64,000 bases of DNA from the NCBI GenBank assembly GCA_963716865.1, contig CAVQUF010000004.1, forward strand, positions 1 to 64,000. The letters run 5' to 3'. The DNA is from AC-32 sp963716865. Its GTDB lineage: Bacteria > Actinomycetota > Thermoleophilia > Gaiellales > Gaiellaceae. The position numbers were made by a program, and so were the translations under genes. The notes under the pieces were generated by a model, which was not told the DNA's origin, did not search any database, and saw only the letters and a program-made list of their open reading frames with translations. Numbering within the stretch: the stretch's first letter is position 1; each line of letters begins with the position of its first letter. Below are positions 42,774 through 52,085 of the stretch, in pieces.

Positions 42774-43904
42774 CTACGCAGGGGCCAACGGGCCGACGCG
42801 GTCGAGCGCCTCGGCGAGGAAACGGTGCTCGTCGGGTGTGCCGACCGTGATACGGACCGCTCCGGGATCGCCGAACCCGTGCGTGGGCCGCACGATCACG
42901 CCCTCGCGCAGGAGCCGCTCGAAGAACGGCCGCGAGTCGTCTCCGACCCGGGCGAACAGGAAGTTCCCGACCGCAGGCCCCACCGGATCGAGCCCGTGCT
43001 CGCGCAGGATCGCCTCGAGCTGAGCGCGTCCCTCACGGTTCACGGCGCGGCGCCGCGCGAGCTCCTCGGGCGAGTCGAGGCTCGCGAGCGCGGCCTCCTG
43101 GGCAGGGGTCGTGATGTCGAACGCGCGGCGCACCTTGCCGATCGCGGTCACGACCGGCGCCGGGGCCAGCCCGTAGCCGACGCGCAGCCCGGCGAGCCCG
43201 TAGATCTTCGAGAACGTGCGCAGGACGACGACGCGCCTCCCGCGCTTGAGGTAGTCCTCGACGCCGTCCGGGTAGTCAGGGTCGTCGACGTACTCGAGAT
43301 ACGCCTGGTCGAGGACGGTCAGGACGTGCTCGGGGACGCGCTCGAAGTAGTCCTCGAGCTCGGCGCGGGTGTTCGTCGTTCCGGTCGGGTTGTTCGGCAG
43401 GCAGACGTAGGCGATCTTCGTGCGAGGGCCGATCGCACCGAGCATCGCGTCGAGGTCGTAGCGTCCGTCGCGCAGCGGCACCGTGAGCGGAACCGCGCCG
43501 AGCTTGCGGGCGTCGATGACGTAGCTCGGGAACGAGGGCCAGCCGCAGACGATCTCGTCGCCAGGCTCCAGCACCGCCTGGCCGAGGCAGTCGACGATGC
43601 CGTCAGAGCCCGCGCCGGGAACGACCTCCTCGAGGCGGAGGTCGAGCCGCTCGGCGAGCGCGGCGCGGAGCCGATAGGCGCCGCCGTCCGGGTAGCGGTT
43701 GAGCTCGCCCGCGCAGCGCTCGATCGCCTCGCGGGCCTCCGGAAACGGCCCGAACGGGCCCTCGTTGGAGGCGAGCTTGACCACGCGCTCGAGCCCGAGC
43801 TCGCGCTGCACCTCCTCGACCGGCTTGCCGGGCTCGTACGGGACGAGATCGTTGACCGCGGGCCTGAAGAAGCTGTCCGCGATCTCCGCGAGGGCGCCGG
43901 CCAC
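42774..43904 (-). CDS. histidinol-phosphate/aromatic aminotransferase family protein
   Basis: A 376-residue class II (HisC-like) PLP aminotransferase. The Lys is in FSKIYGLAGLRVGY, with LPNNPTGT and KLASNEGPFGP typical for HisC. GTG 43904 lies 11 bases after the cupin gene and fits the family N-terminus (FRPAVNDLVPYEPGKP). There are no his genes nearby, so it may serve aromatic amino acids or another phosphate-bearing substrate instead. Confidence 0.88.
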   Translation of the reverse strand: MAGALAEIADSFFRPAVNDLVPYEPGKPVEEVQRELGLERVVKLASNEGPFGPFPEAREAIERCAGELNRYPDGGAYRLRAALAERLDLRLEEVVPGAGSDGIVDCLGQAVLEPGDEIVCGWPSFPSYVIDARKLGAVPLTVPLRDGRYDLDAMLGAIGPRTKIAYVCLPNNPTGTTNTRAELEDYFERVPEHVLTVLDQAYLEYVDDPDYPDGVEDYLKRGRRVVVLRTFSKIYGLAGLRVGYGLAPAPVVTAIGKVRRAFDITTPAQEAALASLDSPEELARRRAVNREGRAQLEAILREHGLDPVGPAVGNFLFARVGDDSRPFFERLLREGVIVRPTHGFGDPGAVRITVGTPDEHRFLAEALDRVGPLAPA

Positions 43905-43915
43905 TGCGCCGAACT

Positions 43916-44482
43916 CTACCGCCCTCGCCCGTCGGCCCCGGCTTGCAGCTCGGGGAGCCAGTCCTCCTCGTAGCGGCAGCGGGAGAAGCTCGGAAAGCTC
44001 CGGTACGCCTCGGCGGGCTTGGTCGTCTCCTGCTCGACGCCCGCCTCGTGCGCGAGCGCCAGCGCGTCGACCGGGTAGACGATCCCCGAGCGCCCGCCGC
44101 GGCCGCCGACCGCGAGCACCACCGACGGACCGCTTCCCGCGCCGACGATCATGTGATCGGTCCCGCCCGGGCAGTGGAAGAAGTCCCAGGCACGGAGCGT
44201 CCGCTCGCGGCCCTCGACGAGCAGGAGGCACTCCCCGGCGAGGACGAGGAAGTCCTCCTGAGCGCGCTCACGGTGATACAGCCCGATCGGCTGTCCGGGC
44301 TGCAGGATGTTGACGTTCATCCCGAGCTGGCGGAACGGCCGCTTGCCCTCGAAGTTGCAGTAACGGCCGAAGTGTCCTGCGTCGCGCCAGCGGCTCTCCC
44401 GGGCGTTGATCACGAACCACCCGTCGCCGTCGGCGACGAGGCCGTGCCTCGTCTCTCTCAGCGGAACCTCGGGGACCGTCAT
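43916..44482 (-). CDS. cupin-domain protein
   Basis: A 188-residue protein with one cupin barrel: GMNVNILQPGQPIGLYHRER and the C-terminal strand GTDHMIVGAGSGPSVVLAVG. The metal ligands appear to be His in YHRERAQED and H in DHMI. ATG 44482 has TATGCT seven bases upstream. First gene of a pair with the aminotransferase and divergent from pntAA. A role in amino-acid or sugar-phosphate chemistry is possible but unproven. Confidence 0.8.
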   Translation of the reverse strand: MTVPEVPLRETRHGLVADGDGWFVINARESRWRDAGHFGRYCNFEGKRPFRQLGMNVNILQPGQPIGLYHRERAQEDFLVLAGECLLLVEGRERTLRAWDFFHCPGGTDHMIVGAGSGPSVVLAVGGRGGRSGIVYPVDALALAHEAGVEQETTKPAEAYRSFPSFSRCRYEEDWLPELQAGADGRGR

Positions 44483-44558
44483 CGCGGCGAGCATACGCGG
44501 CCCGGACGCGACGCCTCCCGCGGGCGCTCGCCGCCACACGCAATAGCATTGGCGGCGC

Positions 44559-45644
44559 ATGAGGATTGGGGTGCCGAGAGAGACCGCCGTCGGCGAGCGG
44601 CGCGTGGCACTCGTCCCGGAGATCGTGGAGAAGCTCGTCCCGGGCGGGCTCGAGGTCGTCGTGGAGCCGGGCGCCGGTGCGTCCGCATCGTTCCCGGACG
44701 CCGCCTACGCCGACGCGGGTGCGCAACTCGCCGACTGGGCCGACGCCGACGTCGTGGTGAAGGTGCAGAAGCCGAGCGAGGAGGAGGCTGCGCGGCTCCA
44801 CGACGGCCAGGTGCTGATCGGCTTCCTGCAACCGCTCACCGACAGCGAGGGAATCGAGCGGCTGGCGCAGCGGGGAGTCGTCGCCTTCGCGATGGAGTCG
44901 ATCCCTCGCATCACGCGGGCCCAGCCGATGGACGCGCTCTCGTCGCAGGCGACCGTGACCGGGTACAAGGCAACCCTCCTCGCGGCCGAGCGGCTGCCGA
45001 GGTTCTTCCCGATGCTGATGACGGCGGCGGGGACGGTCGCTCCGTCGAAGGTGCTCGTGCTCGGGGCGGGCGTGGCCGGGCTCCAGGCGATCGCGACCGC
45101 GCGCAGGCTCGGGGCGGTGGTGACGGGCTTCGACGTTCGGCCCGTGGTTCGCGAGCAGATCGAGAGCCTCGGCGCGAACTGGCTCGAGCTCGGCGTCGTC
45201 GGAGAGGAGACCGAGGGAGGCTACGCGCAGGAGCTCTCCGAGGAGCAGCAGCGGCAACAGCAGGAGGAGCTCGAACAGCGACTGCCCGAGTTCGACGTCG
45301 TGATCACCACGGCGCTGATTCCCGGCCGCCCGGCACCTCGCCTGATCCCGGCGGGAGCGGTCGCCGCGATGCGCCCCGGCTCGGTCATCGTCGACCTCGC
45401 GGCCGAGACCGGCGGCAACTGCGAGCTGACCGAGCCGGGCGAGGAGGTCGTGCGCGAGGACGTGACGATCGTGGGCTTCACCAACTTGCCGAGCACGATG
45501 CCGTACCACGCGAGCCAGCTCTACGCGCGGAACGTCAGCGCGCTCCTGCACCACCTCGCGCCCGAGGGCGAGCTGGTGCTGGACTTCGAGGACGAGATCA
45601 CGGCCGGCGCCTGCGTGACGCGCAAGGAGGGAGTGACCGCGTGA
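44559..45644 (+). CDS. pntAA: NAD(P) transhydrogenase subunit alpha 1 (NAD-binding domain I)
   Basis: A 361-residue soluble NAD(H)-binding component of proton-translocating transhydrogenase. It starts MRIGVPRETAVGERRVALVP and has the Rossmann loop VLGAGVAGLQAIATARRLGA and the closing GFTNLPSTMPYHASQLYARN. In this split form the alpha subunit is divided into two genes (this and 45841). Leaderless pattern: TAGCAT nine bases before the ATG. The enzyme makes NADPH from NADH using the proton gradient. Confidence 0.94.
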   Translation: MRIGVPRETAVGERRVALVPEIVEKLVPGGLEVVVEPGAGASASFPDAAYADAGAQLADWADADVVVKVQKPSEEEAARLHDGQVLIGFLQPLTDSEGIERLAQRGVVAFAMESIPRITRAQPMDALSSQATVTGYKATLLAAERLPRFFPMLMTAAGTVAPSKVLVLGAGVAGLQAIATARRLGAVVTGFDVRPVVREQIESLGANWLELGVVGEETEGGYAQELSEEQQRQQQEELEQRLPEFDVVITTALIPGRPAPRLIPAGAVAAMRPGSVIVDLAAETGGNCELTEPGEEVVREDVTIVGFTNLPSTMPYHASQLYARNVSALLHHLAPEGELVLDFEDEITAGACVTRKEGVTA

Positions 45645-45761
45645 GCCAGGGCGTCCGACCCGGAGCGCGCGTGTGGACGGATCGGCCCCGATTCGGCACA
45701 GATCGGTCTCAGACACGTGCGCCGGCTCGCGGTATCGTCGCCGGCGAGGGCGGCGGGACAG

Positions 45762-45787
45762 CACACCCCACCCTGGGTGGGGGGTGC
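45762..45787 (+). other. GC-rich hairpin in the gap between pntAA and pntAB
   Basis: CACCCCACC-CTG-GGTGGGG with flanking GCAC/GTGC pairing lies in a 196-base gap inside an otherwise tightly spaced operon. It could be an attenuator or mRNA-processing site that sets different levels of the soluble and membrane subunits. No gene was found in the gap. Confidence 0.4.
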
Positions 45788-45840
45788 GGGGGCATGGCCG
45801 TCACTGCCGCGGCTGGGTTCGTCAGGCGAGGGATCGAGCG

Positions 45841-46182
45841 ATGAGCCACGGGTTGCTGCTCGTCTTCGAGCTGACCATCCTCGTGCTCGCGATCTTCCTC
45901 GGGTTCGAGGTGATCTCGAAGGTCCCGACCCTCCTGCACACGCCGCTCATGTCCGGCACGAACGCGATCCACGGGATCGTGATCGTCGGCGCGATGCTCG
46001 TGATGGGCGCGAGCGAGCGCGACACGCTCACGTGGGTGATCGGGTTCGTCGCCGTCGTCCTCGCCTCCGCGAACGTCGTCGGCGGCTTCGTCGTCACCGA
46101 CCGCATGCTCGAGATGTTCAAGCGCCGCGATCCCCCGCCAGAGAAGGAGAAGAGCAGCAGCACGGACGGCAAGCAGCAGTGA
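45841..46182 (+). CDS. pntAB: NAD(P) transhydrogenase subunit alpha 2 (membrane domain)
   Basis: A 113-residue membrane protein with about three helices (LLLVFELTILVLAIFLGFEV, GTNAIHGIVIVGAMLVMG), ending in a charged tail. It is the N-terminal half of the proton channel of transhydrogenase. The ATG at 45841 fits the family start; an upstream in-frame extension does not resemble it. Its stop overlaps the GTG of pntB. Confidence 0.92.
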   Translation: MSHGLLLVFELTILVLAIFLGFEVISKVPTLLHTPLMSGTNAIHGIVIVGAMLVMGASERDTLTWVIGFVAVVLASANVVGGFVVTDRMLEMFKRRDPPPEKEKSSSTDGKQQ

Positions 46183-47570
46183 GCCGCACCACGACGGACC
46201 TGCTGTACCTGGTCACGATCGTCACCTTCATCCTCGCCCTCCGCTTCCTCTCGCGCCCGGACAAGGCGCGCTGGGGGAACCGCATCGGCGCCGCAGGGAT
46301 GCTGCTCGCGATCGCGGTGACGTTCGCGCAGAACAGCATCGTCAACTACTGGGGCATCGCGATCGGAATGGTGATCGGCGGCGGCTTCGGAGCAGTCGCG
46401 GCGCGCCGGGTGAAGATGACGGCGATGCCGCAGATGGTGGCGCTGTTCAACGGCGTCGGAGGCGGAGCGGCGGCGCTCGTCTCGTGGGCCGAGTTCCACA
46501 ACCGCGTCCCCGCACCGGGGCATCTGAAGATCGACATCGCCGTCGCGATCATGCTCTCGGCGATCATCGGCTCGATCTCGTTCGCCGGCTCGATGGTCGC
46601 CTTCGCGAAGCTGCAGGAGCTGATCCGGGGCCGGCCGATCACATTCCCGGGCCAGCAGATCGTGAACGGGCTCGTTTTCGCCGTCGCGCTCGCGGCAGGC
46701 ATCGCGATCGCGGCCGGTGGTGAGGAGCAGTGGCTGATGTGGGTGCTGCTCGCCTTCGCGTCGCTCTTCGGCGTTCTCTTCGTCCTCCCGATCGGCGGCG
46801 CCGACATGCCGGTCGTGATCTCGCTCCTGAACGCGTTCACGGGGCTGGCCGCTGCGGCAACCGGCTTCGAGCTCGAGAACAACGTCCTGATCGTGGCCGG
46901 GATGCTCGTCGGCGCCTCGGGAACCCTGCTGACGATCCTGATGAGCCGCGCGATGAACCGCTCGATCGCGAACGTCCTCTTCGGCGCGTTCGGGCAGGTG
47001 AGCGCCGGGGCCGCGGCGGCCGCGGCGGGCGACGGCGGCAGCGTCCGGTCGGCCAGCGCCGAGGACGTCGCCGTGATGCTCGCCTACGCGCACAAGGTCG
47101 TCTTCGTGCCCGGCTACGGCCTCGCGGTCGCGCAGGCCCAGCACGACGTCCGCCAGCTCGCCGACCTGCTCGAGCAGAAGGGCGTCGAGGTCTCGTACGC
47201 GATCCACCCGGTCGCCGGCCGCATGCCCGGGCACATGAACGTGCTCCTCGCCGAGGCGAACGTGCCCTATCCGCAGCTGAAGGAGATGGACGAGGCGAAC
47301 CCGGAGTTCGGGCGCACGGACGTCGCGCTCGTCGTCGGTGCCAACGACGTCGTCAACCCGGACGCGCGCAACAACCAGGGCAGCCCGATCTACGGCATGC
47401 CGATCCTGAACGTCGACGACGCGCAGGCTGTCGTCGTGCTAAAGCGGAGCATGAACCCCGGCTTCGCCGGGATCGAGAATCCGCTCTTCTACAACCCCAA
47501 GACCGTGATGCTCTTCGGGGACGCCAAGGACTCGATCACCAAGCTGATCGCCGACGTCAAGAGCCTCTAG
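46179..47570 (+). CDS. pntB: NAD(P) transhydrogenase subunit beta
   Basis: A 463-residue protein. The first half has about nine membrane helices (NSIVNYWGIAIGMVIGGGFG), and the last about 180 residues are the NADP(H)-binding domain III (VPGYGLAVAQAQHDVRQLAD, SYAIHPVAGRMPGHMNVLLA, VVGANDVVNPDARN). GTG start overlapping the pntAB stop (GTGA). Completes the three-gene pnt operon. Confidence 0.95.
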   Translation: MSRTTTDLLYLVTIVTFILALRFLSRPDKARWGNRIGAAGMLLAIAVTFAQNSIVNYWGIAIGMVIGGGFGAVAARRVKMTAMPQMVALFNGVGGGAAALVSWAEFHNRVPAPGHLKIDIAVAIMLSAIIGSISFAGSMVAFAKLQELIRGRPITFPGQQIVNGLVFAVALAAGIAIAAGGEEQWLMWVLLAFASLFGVLFVLPIGGADMPVVISLLNAFTGLAAAATGFELENNVLIVAGMLVGASGTLLTILMSRAMNRSIANVLFGAFGQVSAGAAAAAAGDGGSVRSASAEDVAVMLAYAHKVVFVPGYGLAVAQAQHDVRQLADLLEQKGVEVSYAIHPVAGRMPGHMNVLLAEANVPYPQLKEMDEANPEFGRTDVALVVGANDVVNPDARNNQGSPIYGMPILNVDDAQAVVVLKRSMNPGFAGIENPLFYNPKTVMLFGDAKDSITKLIADVKSL

Positions 47571-47577
47571 CCCGCCG

Positions 47578-48184
47578 TCACATGCAGTCGAAGACGCCGA
47601 GCTCGCTGCGATGGCCGTGGAGAGCGAAGGCGTACACATGCCCTCCGCTCAGGCGCAGCGCCGTCGAGCCGCTCGTCTTCCGAGGAGAGCCGCCAACGAA
47701 CCCAACCGTCAGTCCGGCCCTTGCGGGTCCCAGATGGATGTTCTCTTCGCAGCCCACATAGACGAGCCTGTGCAGAAGACGTTCCGCCGATGCCGTGCTC
47801 ATCCCAATTTGGACGCCGCGCCTCTCTGAGTAGCGGGTCGAAGTGGTGAAGAAGTTCCCAAGCTTGTCTGTGCCGTTCATGGATGAAGAAGACCGTCTCG
47901 CAATAGGGGCCTTTGCCCCACACCAGCGGGAATCCGAGGTCGACAGGTTTGTGGAAGCAGCGATAACCAAGCGCGCTGTACGCCGGAAAGCTCGGGTAAC
48001 GACCGCGCCGCTCCGCGTCTGGATGGCCCGCGAACGCGACTACGTCTTCGTGGCTGCTTCGGTCCATCCGCAGCGGGCCGATCTGGCCGGCCTCCGACAC
48101 AACTGCTCTCGAGCCGGCGGACCTGTGGCCCGAGGTGCAGCCCGCCGCCAGGATCAACAGGGCAAGCGGGACCGTCCAGCGCAC
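47578..48184 (-). pseudogene. secreted lipoprotein, frameshifted near 47880
   Basis: From GTG 48184 (TAGAGT seven bases upstream): signal and lipobox LILAAGC, then IGPLRMDRSSHEDVVAFAGH and GYRCFHKP, GPYCETVFFI. At about 47875-47885 the frame is lost; the adjacent frame continues NGTDKLGNFFTTSTRYSERR, VYVGCEENIHLGPARAGLTV and GGHVYAFALHGHRSELGVFD to 47578. One extra base explains it. The complete protein would have about 200 residues and resembles a lipoprotein family common in this type of genome; function unknown. Confidence 0.65.
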
Positions 48185-48194
48185 GCGCCGAACT

Positions 48195-48929
48195 CTAGGG
48201 CGTTCGCCGCCGCAGAGTCAGTGCGCCGAGGACAAGCGCGAGGAGCGTCGCCCCGACCGTCACGCAGACGTCCAGGGCGAAGCGGGCATCGAACGTCCCC
48301 CGGATCGCGTGGGCGAGCGCGTCGTAGGCGTAGGTCAGCGGCAGCAGGGCCGACAGGACGCGCAGCCAGTCGGCCATCTGGGAGCGCGGTACGAAGAGCC
48401 CGCAGAGCAAGAGCTGCGGGAGGACGACTGCCGGCATGAACTGCACCGCCTGGAACTCCGTTGAGGCGAACGCGCTCATGAAGAGCCCGAGCGCCATCCC
48501 GAGGATCGCGTTCCCGATCGCGAGCACGACGACCACCCAGACCGGCCCCACGCTGTGGAGGTCGAGCAGCGAGAACGCGATCGCGGAGACGAGCGATGCC
48601 TGGAGCGCGGCCATGAACGCGAAGGCGAGGCCGTAGCCCACGAGCAGATCGAGCTTCGCGAGCGGGAGCGTCATCAGCCGCTCGAGCGTTCCCGACGTCC
48701 GCTCGCGCAGCATCGTGATCGATGTGACGACGAACATCGAGACGAACGGGAACAGGCCGAGCAGCGGGCCGCCGACGTGCTGGAAGACAAGCTCCCGACC
48801 GGCAAAGAGCTCGTGCAGTAGGACGATCAGGAACGACGGGACGCCGAGCATCAGCCCGACGGTGCGCGGGTCGCGCCGAAGCTGGGTGAGTACGCGCGCC
48901 GCGACGGCTCCGGTCACGCGGAGGCTCAC
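48195..48929 (-). CDS. ABC-2 type exporter permease
   Basis: A 244-residue membrane protein with six helices of the ABC-2 type (LMLGVPSFLIVLLHELFAG, MLRERTSGTLERLMTLPLA, FMPAVVLPQLLLCGLFVPRS). It starts at GTG 48929, overlapping the ATPase gene by four bases. Substrate unknown; such pairs export drugs, lipids or polymers. Confidence 0.9.
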   Translation of the reverse strand: MSLRVTGAVAARVLTQLRRDPRTVGLMLGVPSFLIVLLHELFAGRELVFQHVGGPLLGLFPFVSMFVVTSITMLRERTSGTLERLMTLPLAKLDLLVGYGLAFAFMAALQASLVSAIAFSLLDLHSVGPVWVVVVLAIGNAILGMALGLFMSAFASTEFQAVQFMPAVVLPQLLLCGLFVPRSQMADWLRVLSALLPLTYAYDALAHAIRGTFDARFALDVCVTVGATLLALVLGALTLRRRTP

Positions 48930-49645
48930 GGCGGCGCCTCATCGATCAGGCGCAGGAAGGCCTCGTCGAGATCGCGCGCCCCTGTCCGGTTCAGGAGCTC
49001 GGGGAGAGTGCCTTCGGCGAGCAGGCTTCCCTCCCGAAGCAGCAGGAGCTCGTCGCAGCGCTCGGCCTCGTCCATGACGTGACTGGAAACGAGCACGGTC
49101 CGGTTCTCCTGCGCGAGCCGGTGGAACGTGTCCCAAAGGTCTCGTCGCAGCAGCGGGTCGAGCCCGACCGTCGGCTCGTCGAGGACCAGCAACTCGGGAT
49201 CGCCGAGGAGAGCACTCGCGAGCGAGACCCTGGCGCGCTGACCGCCCGAGAGCCGGTTGACCACGCGGTCGGCTGCCTCGAGCAGGTCGACGGTCTCGAG
49301 AGCCGACTCGATCCGGCCGGAAGGCGCGGCGAGAACGCGGGCGAAGAAGCGAAGGTTCTCGCGGACGGTGAGATCGCCGTAGACGGACGGCGCCTGGGTG
49401 ACGTAGGCGACGCGGCTACGGAGGGGCGGCGAGCCGGCCGGTGAGCCGAGGACGGTGATCGAGCCGCCCTGGACGCGCTGCACGCCAACGATCGCGCGCA
49501 TCAGCGTCGACTTGCCACTGCCGTTCGGGCCGAGCAGCCCGGTCACGACACCGCGCGCGACCGACAGGGAGAGCCCGTCGAACACACCCGTTCCGTTGCG
49601 CTCGACGCGCAGCCCCTCCACGACGATCCCGGGTTGAACCTCCAT
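48926..49645 (-). CDS. ABC exporter ATPase
   Basis: A 239-residue ABC ATPase: Walker A GPNGSGKST, signature LSGGQRAR, Walker B LLVLDEPTVGLDP, and the H-loop SSHVMDEAERC. It is the partner of the permease that follows. ATG 49645 is preferred; GTG 49666 would add seven residues. It diverges from the ornithine-cyclodeaminase-family gene with 35 bases between starts. Confidence 0.92.
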   Translation of the reverse strand: MEVQPGIVVEGLRVERNGTGVFDGLSLSVARGVVTGLLGPNGSGKSTLMRAIVGVQRVQGGSITVLGSPAGSPPLRSRVAYVTQAPSVYGDLTVRENLRFFARVLAAPSGRIESALETVDLLEAADRVVNRLSGGQRARVSLASALLGDPELLVLDEPTVGLDPLLRRDLWDTFHRLAQENRTVLVSSHVMDEAERCDELLLLREGSLLAEGTLPELLNRTGARDLDEAFLRLIDEAPP

Positions 49646-49680
49646 CTCGGGCCTATGTTCCCCCACTAGGCTTGGCCGCG

Positions 49681-50616
49681 ATGGTTCCCGTCTTCACTGC
49701 GGCGCAGGTCGAGGCGGCCGTGTCGCCGGAACGGGCACTCGAGGCCGTCCGGGACGGGTTCGTCGCCTACGCGCGCGGCGAGTGGTCGATGCCGCCCAAG
49801 GTCTACGTGCCTGCGTACCCGGCCGGAGACTTCCGCGCGATGCCCGCACTCGGCGCCGGGCACGCGGTGCTCAAATGGGTGACGTCCTTCCCGGGCAACC
49901 CCGAGCGGGGGTTGCCGACCGTGACGGGCCTCGTGCTGCTCTCGGACGCGTCGAACGGCGCGCTGCGGGCTGTGCTCGACGCCGCAGCCGTGACCGCTCT
50001 GCGTACCGGCGCCGCCGCGGTGCTGGCCGCGGAGACGCTTGGCCGCGCGAACGCGAAGACCGCCGCGGTCGTGGGCGCGGGAGTGAATGGACGTTCCGCC
50101 GCGCGAACCTTCCTGGCTCGCGGGCGACCCGTCGCTCTCTGGGACGTCGACCGGAGCCGGGCCGAGGCGGCCGCGTCGGAGCTGGGCGCGTCGGTGGCCG
50201 GGTCGCAGGAGGAGGCGCTCGCGGCGGATCTCGTGGTGACGATGACTCCCGGCCACGAGCTGTTGCTGCCGCCGGGCTCGCTGCAGCCGGGCCAGCACGT
50301 GAGCCTGATGGGCGCCGACGGCCCGGGAAAGGCCGAGATCGCGGTCGAGGAGCTCGTCCGCACGCGGGTCTTCTGCGACGACTGGGAGCAGGCGAGCCAC
50401 GCGGGGGACCTGACACAGGCGGTCGAGGCGGGCCGCATTCGGCGGGACGACGTGACCGAGCTCGGCCAGGTGCTTGCCGGAGCCGCCTCGGGGCGCGAGA
50501 ACGACGATCAGGTCACGAGCTTCGACTCGACCGGGTTGGCAATCCAGGACCTGGCGATCGCAATCGCGGCCATGGAGCGTGCCGACGACCTCGAGCTGGC
50601 GACGCTCGACCTCTAG
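49681..50616 (+). CDS. ornithine cyclodeaminase / mu-crystallin family protein
   Basis: A 311-residue NAD(P)-dependent protein with the Rossmann motif VVGAGVNGRSAARTFLARG and the N-terminal substrate region (YPAGDFRAMPALG, LPTVTGLVLLSDASNGALRA). Family members include ornithine cyclodeaminase, alanine dehydrogenase and ketimine reductase; the substrate cannot be read from sequence. ATG 49681 lies eight bases after TAGGCT. Confidence 0.87.
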   Translation: MVPVFTAAQVEAAVSPERALEAVRDGFVAYARGEWSMPPKVYVPAYPAGDFRAMPALGAGHAVLKWVTSFPGNPERGLPTVTGLVLLSDASNGALRAVLDAAAVTALRTGAAAVLAAETLGRANAKTAAVVGAGVNGRSAARTFLARGRPVALWDVDRSRAEAAASELGASVAGSQEEALAADLVVTMTPGHELLLPPGSLQPGQHVSLMGADGPGKAEIAVEELVRTRVFCDDWEQASHAGDLTQAVEAGRIRRDDVTELGQVLAGAASGRENDDQVTSFDSTGLAIQDLAIAIAAMERADDLELATLDL

Positions 50617-50623
50617 GCGGCCC

Positions 50624-51079
50624 TCACAGACTGACGGCAGCGAGGCCTTGGCGGAGCGCCTCGGCGACTCGCTGCCGCTCGGCTGGGCCGCCGGCCGGCG
50701 GCTGCCAGGGCGGAGCGCCCCAGACGCAGCCAGGGAGAACCGTGTCGTCCTCGTAGCGCGGGACGACGTGCAGATGGAAGTGGAAGACGTCCTGGCCTGC
50801 GCGCTCTCCCGAGTTCTGGCGCAGGTTGACGCCGACGGCTCCGAGCTCGTCGCGCATGACCCGTGCCAGCCGCTGGGCCAGCTGGACGGCGGCGGCAGCC
50901 TCCGACGGCTCGACGGTCCAGATGTCCCGCCGGTGGGCACTGGGCACGACCAGCGTGTGGCCCCAGGTCGCCGGCGGCTCGCACAGAAACGCGAGCACGT
51001 CGTCGCTCGAGTGGACGATTTCCTGCTCGCGCCGGCCCGCGACGACCTCGCAGAACGCACAGGGCTCGGACTCCGTCAT
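50624..51079 (-). CDS. HIT family protein
   Basis: A 151-residue histidine-triad nucleotide hydrolase/transferase. The active-site triad HFHLHVVP is intact, and a CAFCEV start provides half of a possible zinc site. Such proteins cleave nucleoside phosphoramidates or dinucleoside polyphosphates. TAGGAT lies ten bases before the ATG. The 3' end meets the convergent cyclodeaminase-family gene with a seven-base gap. Confidence 0.92.
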   Translation of the reverse strand: MTESEPCAFCEVVAGRREQEIVHSSDDVLAFLCEPPATWGHTLVVPSAHRRDIWTVEPSEAAAAVQLAQRLARVMRDELGAVGVNLRQNSGERAGQDVFHFHLHVVPRYEDDTVLPGCVWGAPPWQPPAGGPAERQRVAEALRQGLAAVSL

Positions 51080-51092
51080 GTTGTCGGCGATC

Positions 51093-52085
51093 CTATTCCG
51101 GCGGCCTCACCCCTCTGAAGAGCCCGTCGGCCTCGGACACGGCTCCGGCCAGCTCGAGCTCCGAGAGCGCGGTGCCGAGAGCCGCGGCCTCCAGTCCCGT
51201 ACGCCGGCCGAGCTCGTCCGCGCCGGCGGGCTCGTCGGCAAGGGCGGCCAGGACCACGGCGGCGTGGTCGCCGAGCTCCAGCGCCGGTGCCGGAGCCGCG
51301 TCGAGGCCGAGGGCCTCAAGCACATCCGCAACCTGCGTCAGCGGCGTCGCCCCGAGCCGTAGGAGCGCGTTCGTGCCCGCCGAGAGGGAAGAGGTGATCT
51401 CGCCTGGAACCGCGAAGACCTCCCGCCCGGCCTCCAGCGCGAAGTCGGCCGTGATGAGAGCGCCGCTCCTCTCCCGTGCCTCGACGATCACGGTCGCCAT
51501 CGCCAGCCCGGCGATGATCCTGTTCCGCGCCGGAAAGCGCCATGGCGCCGGCTCGACGCCGGGTGCGTACTCCGAGACGACTAGCCCCTCCTCGGCGATT
51601 CCGCGCGCGAGCTGCGCATGCGCGGCCGGGTAGTCGCGGTCGACGCCGCAGCCGAGGACGGCCACGGTCGCTCCGCCCGATTCGAGCGCGCCTCGATGCG
51701 CCTCCCCGTCGACGCCCCGGGCCAGCCCGCTGACCACCACCAGGCCCGCGGCCGCGAGCTCGCGCCCGAGCAGTCGCGCGATCTGCGAGCCGTAGGACGA
51801 GCACGCGCGCGCTCCGACGATCGCCACGGCGGGGACGGAGAGCAGATCCGGCTCGGCGACGCCGCGCAGAAACAGGCCCGCCGGAGGGTCGTGCAGCTCT
51901 CGGAGCAGCGGCGGAAACCCTGCCTCGGAGCGGCCGAGGAACCGGAGACCTCGAGCTCTGAGGCCGGCGAGATAGCCCTCGGCGTCGAAGGCGCGCCGGA
52001 ATCGCTCGAATCGCCGCTCGCGCGGCTCCACGACGACGTGCGTCCCGGTCTCGGCCGCGAACGCGGCTAGCGCGAGATCGGTCAT
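51093..52085 (-). CDS. dprA: DNA processing protein DprA
   Basis: A 330-residue RecA loader that protects incoming single-stranded DNA in natural transformation. The Rossmann domain has VPAVAIVGARACSSYGSQIA, VVSGLARGVDGEAHRGAL and FPARNRIIAGLA. A C-terminal winged-helix (about 265-325) is present. The ATG overlaps the comM stop (ATGA), the usual pairing. Confidence 0.95.
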   Translation of the reverse strand: MTDLALAAFAAETGTHVVVEPRERRFERFRRAFDAEGYLAGLRARGLRFLGRSEAGFPPLLRELHDPPAGLFLRGVAEPDLLSVPAVAIVGARACSSYGSQIARLLGRELAAAGLVVVSGLARGVDGEAHRGALESGGATVAVLGCGVDRDYPAAHAQLARGIAEEGLVVSEYAPGVEPAPWRFPARNRIIAGLAMATVIVEARERSGALITADFALEAGREVFAVPGEITSSLSAGTNALLRLGATPLTQVADVLEALGLDAAPAPALELGDHAAVVLAALADEPAGADELGRRTGLEAAALGTALSELELAGAVSEADGLFRGVRPPE

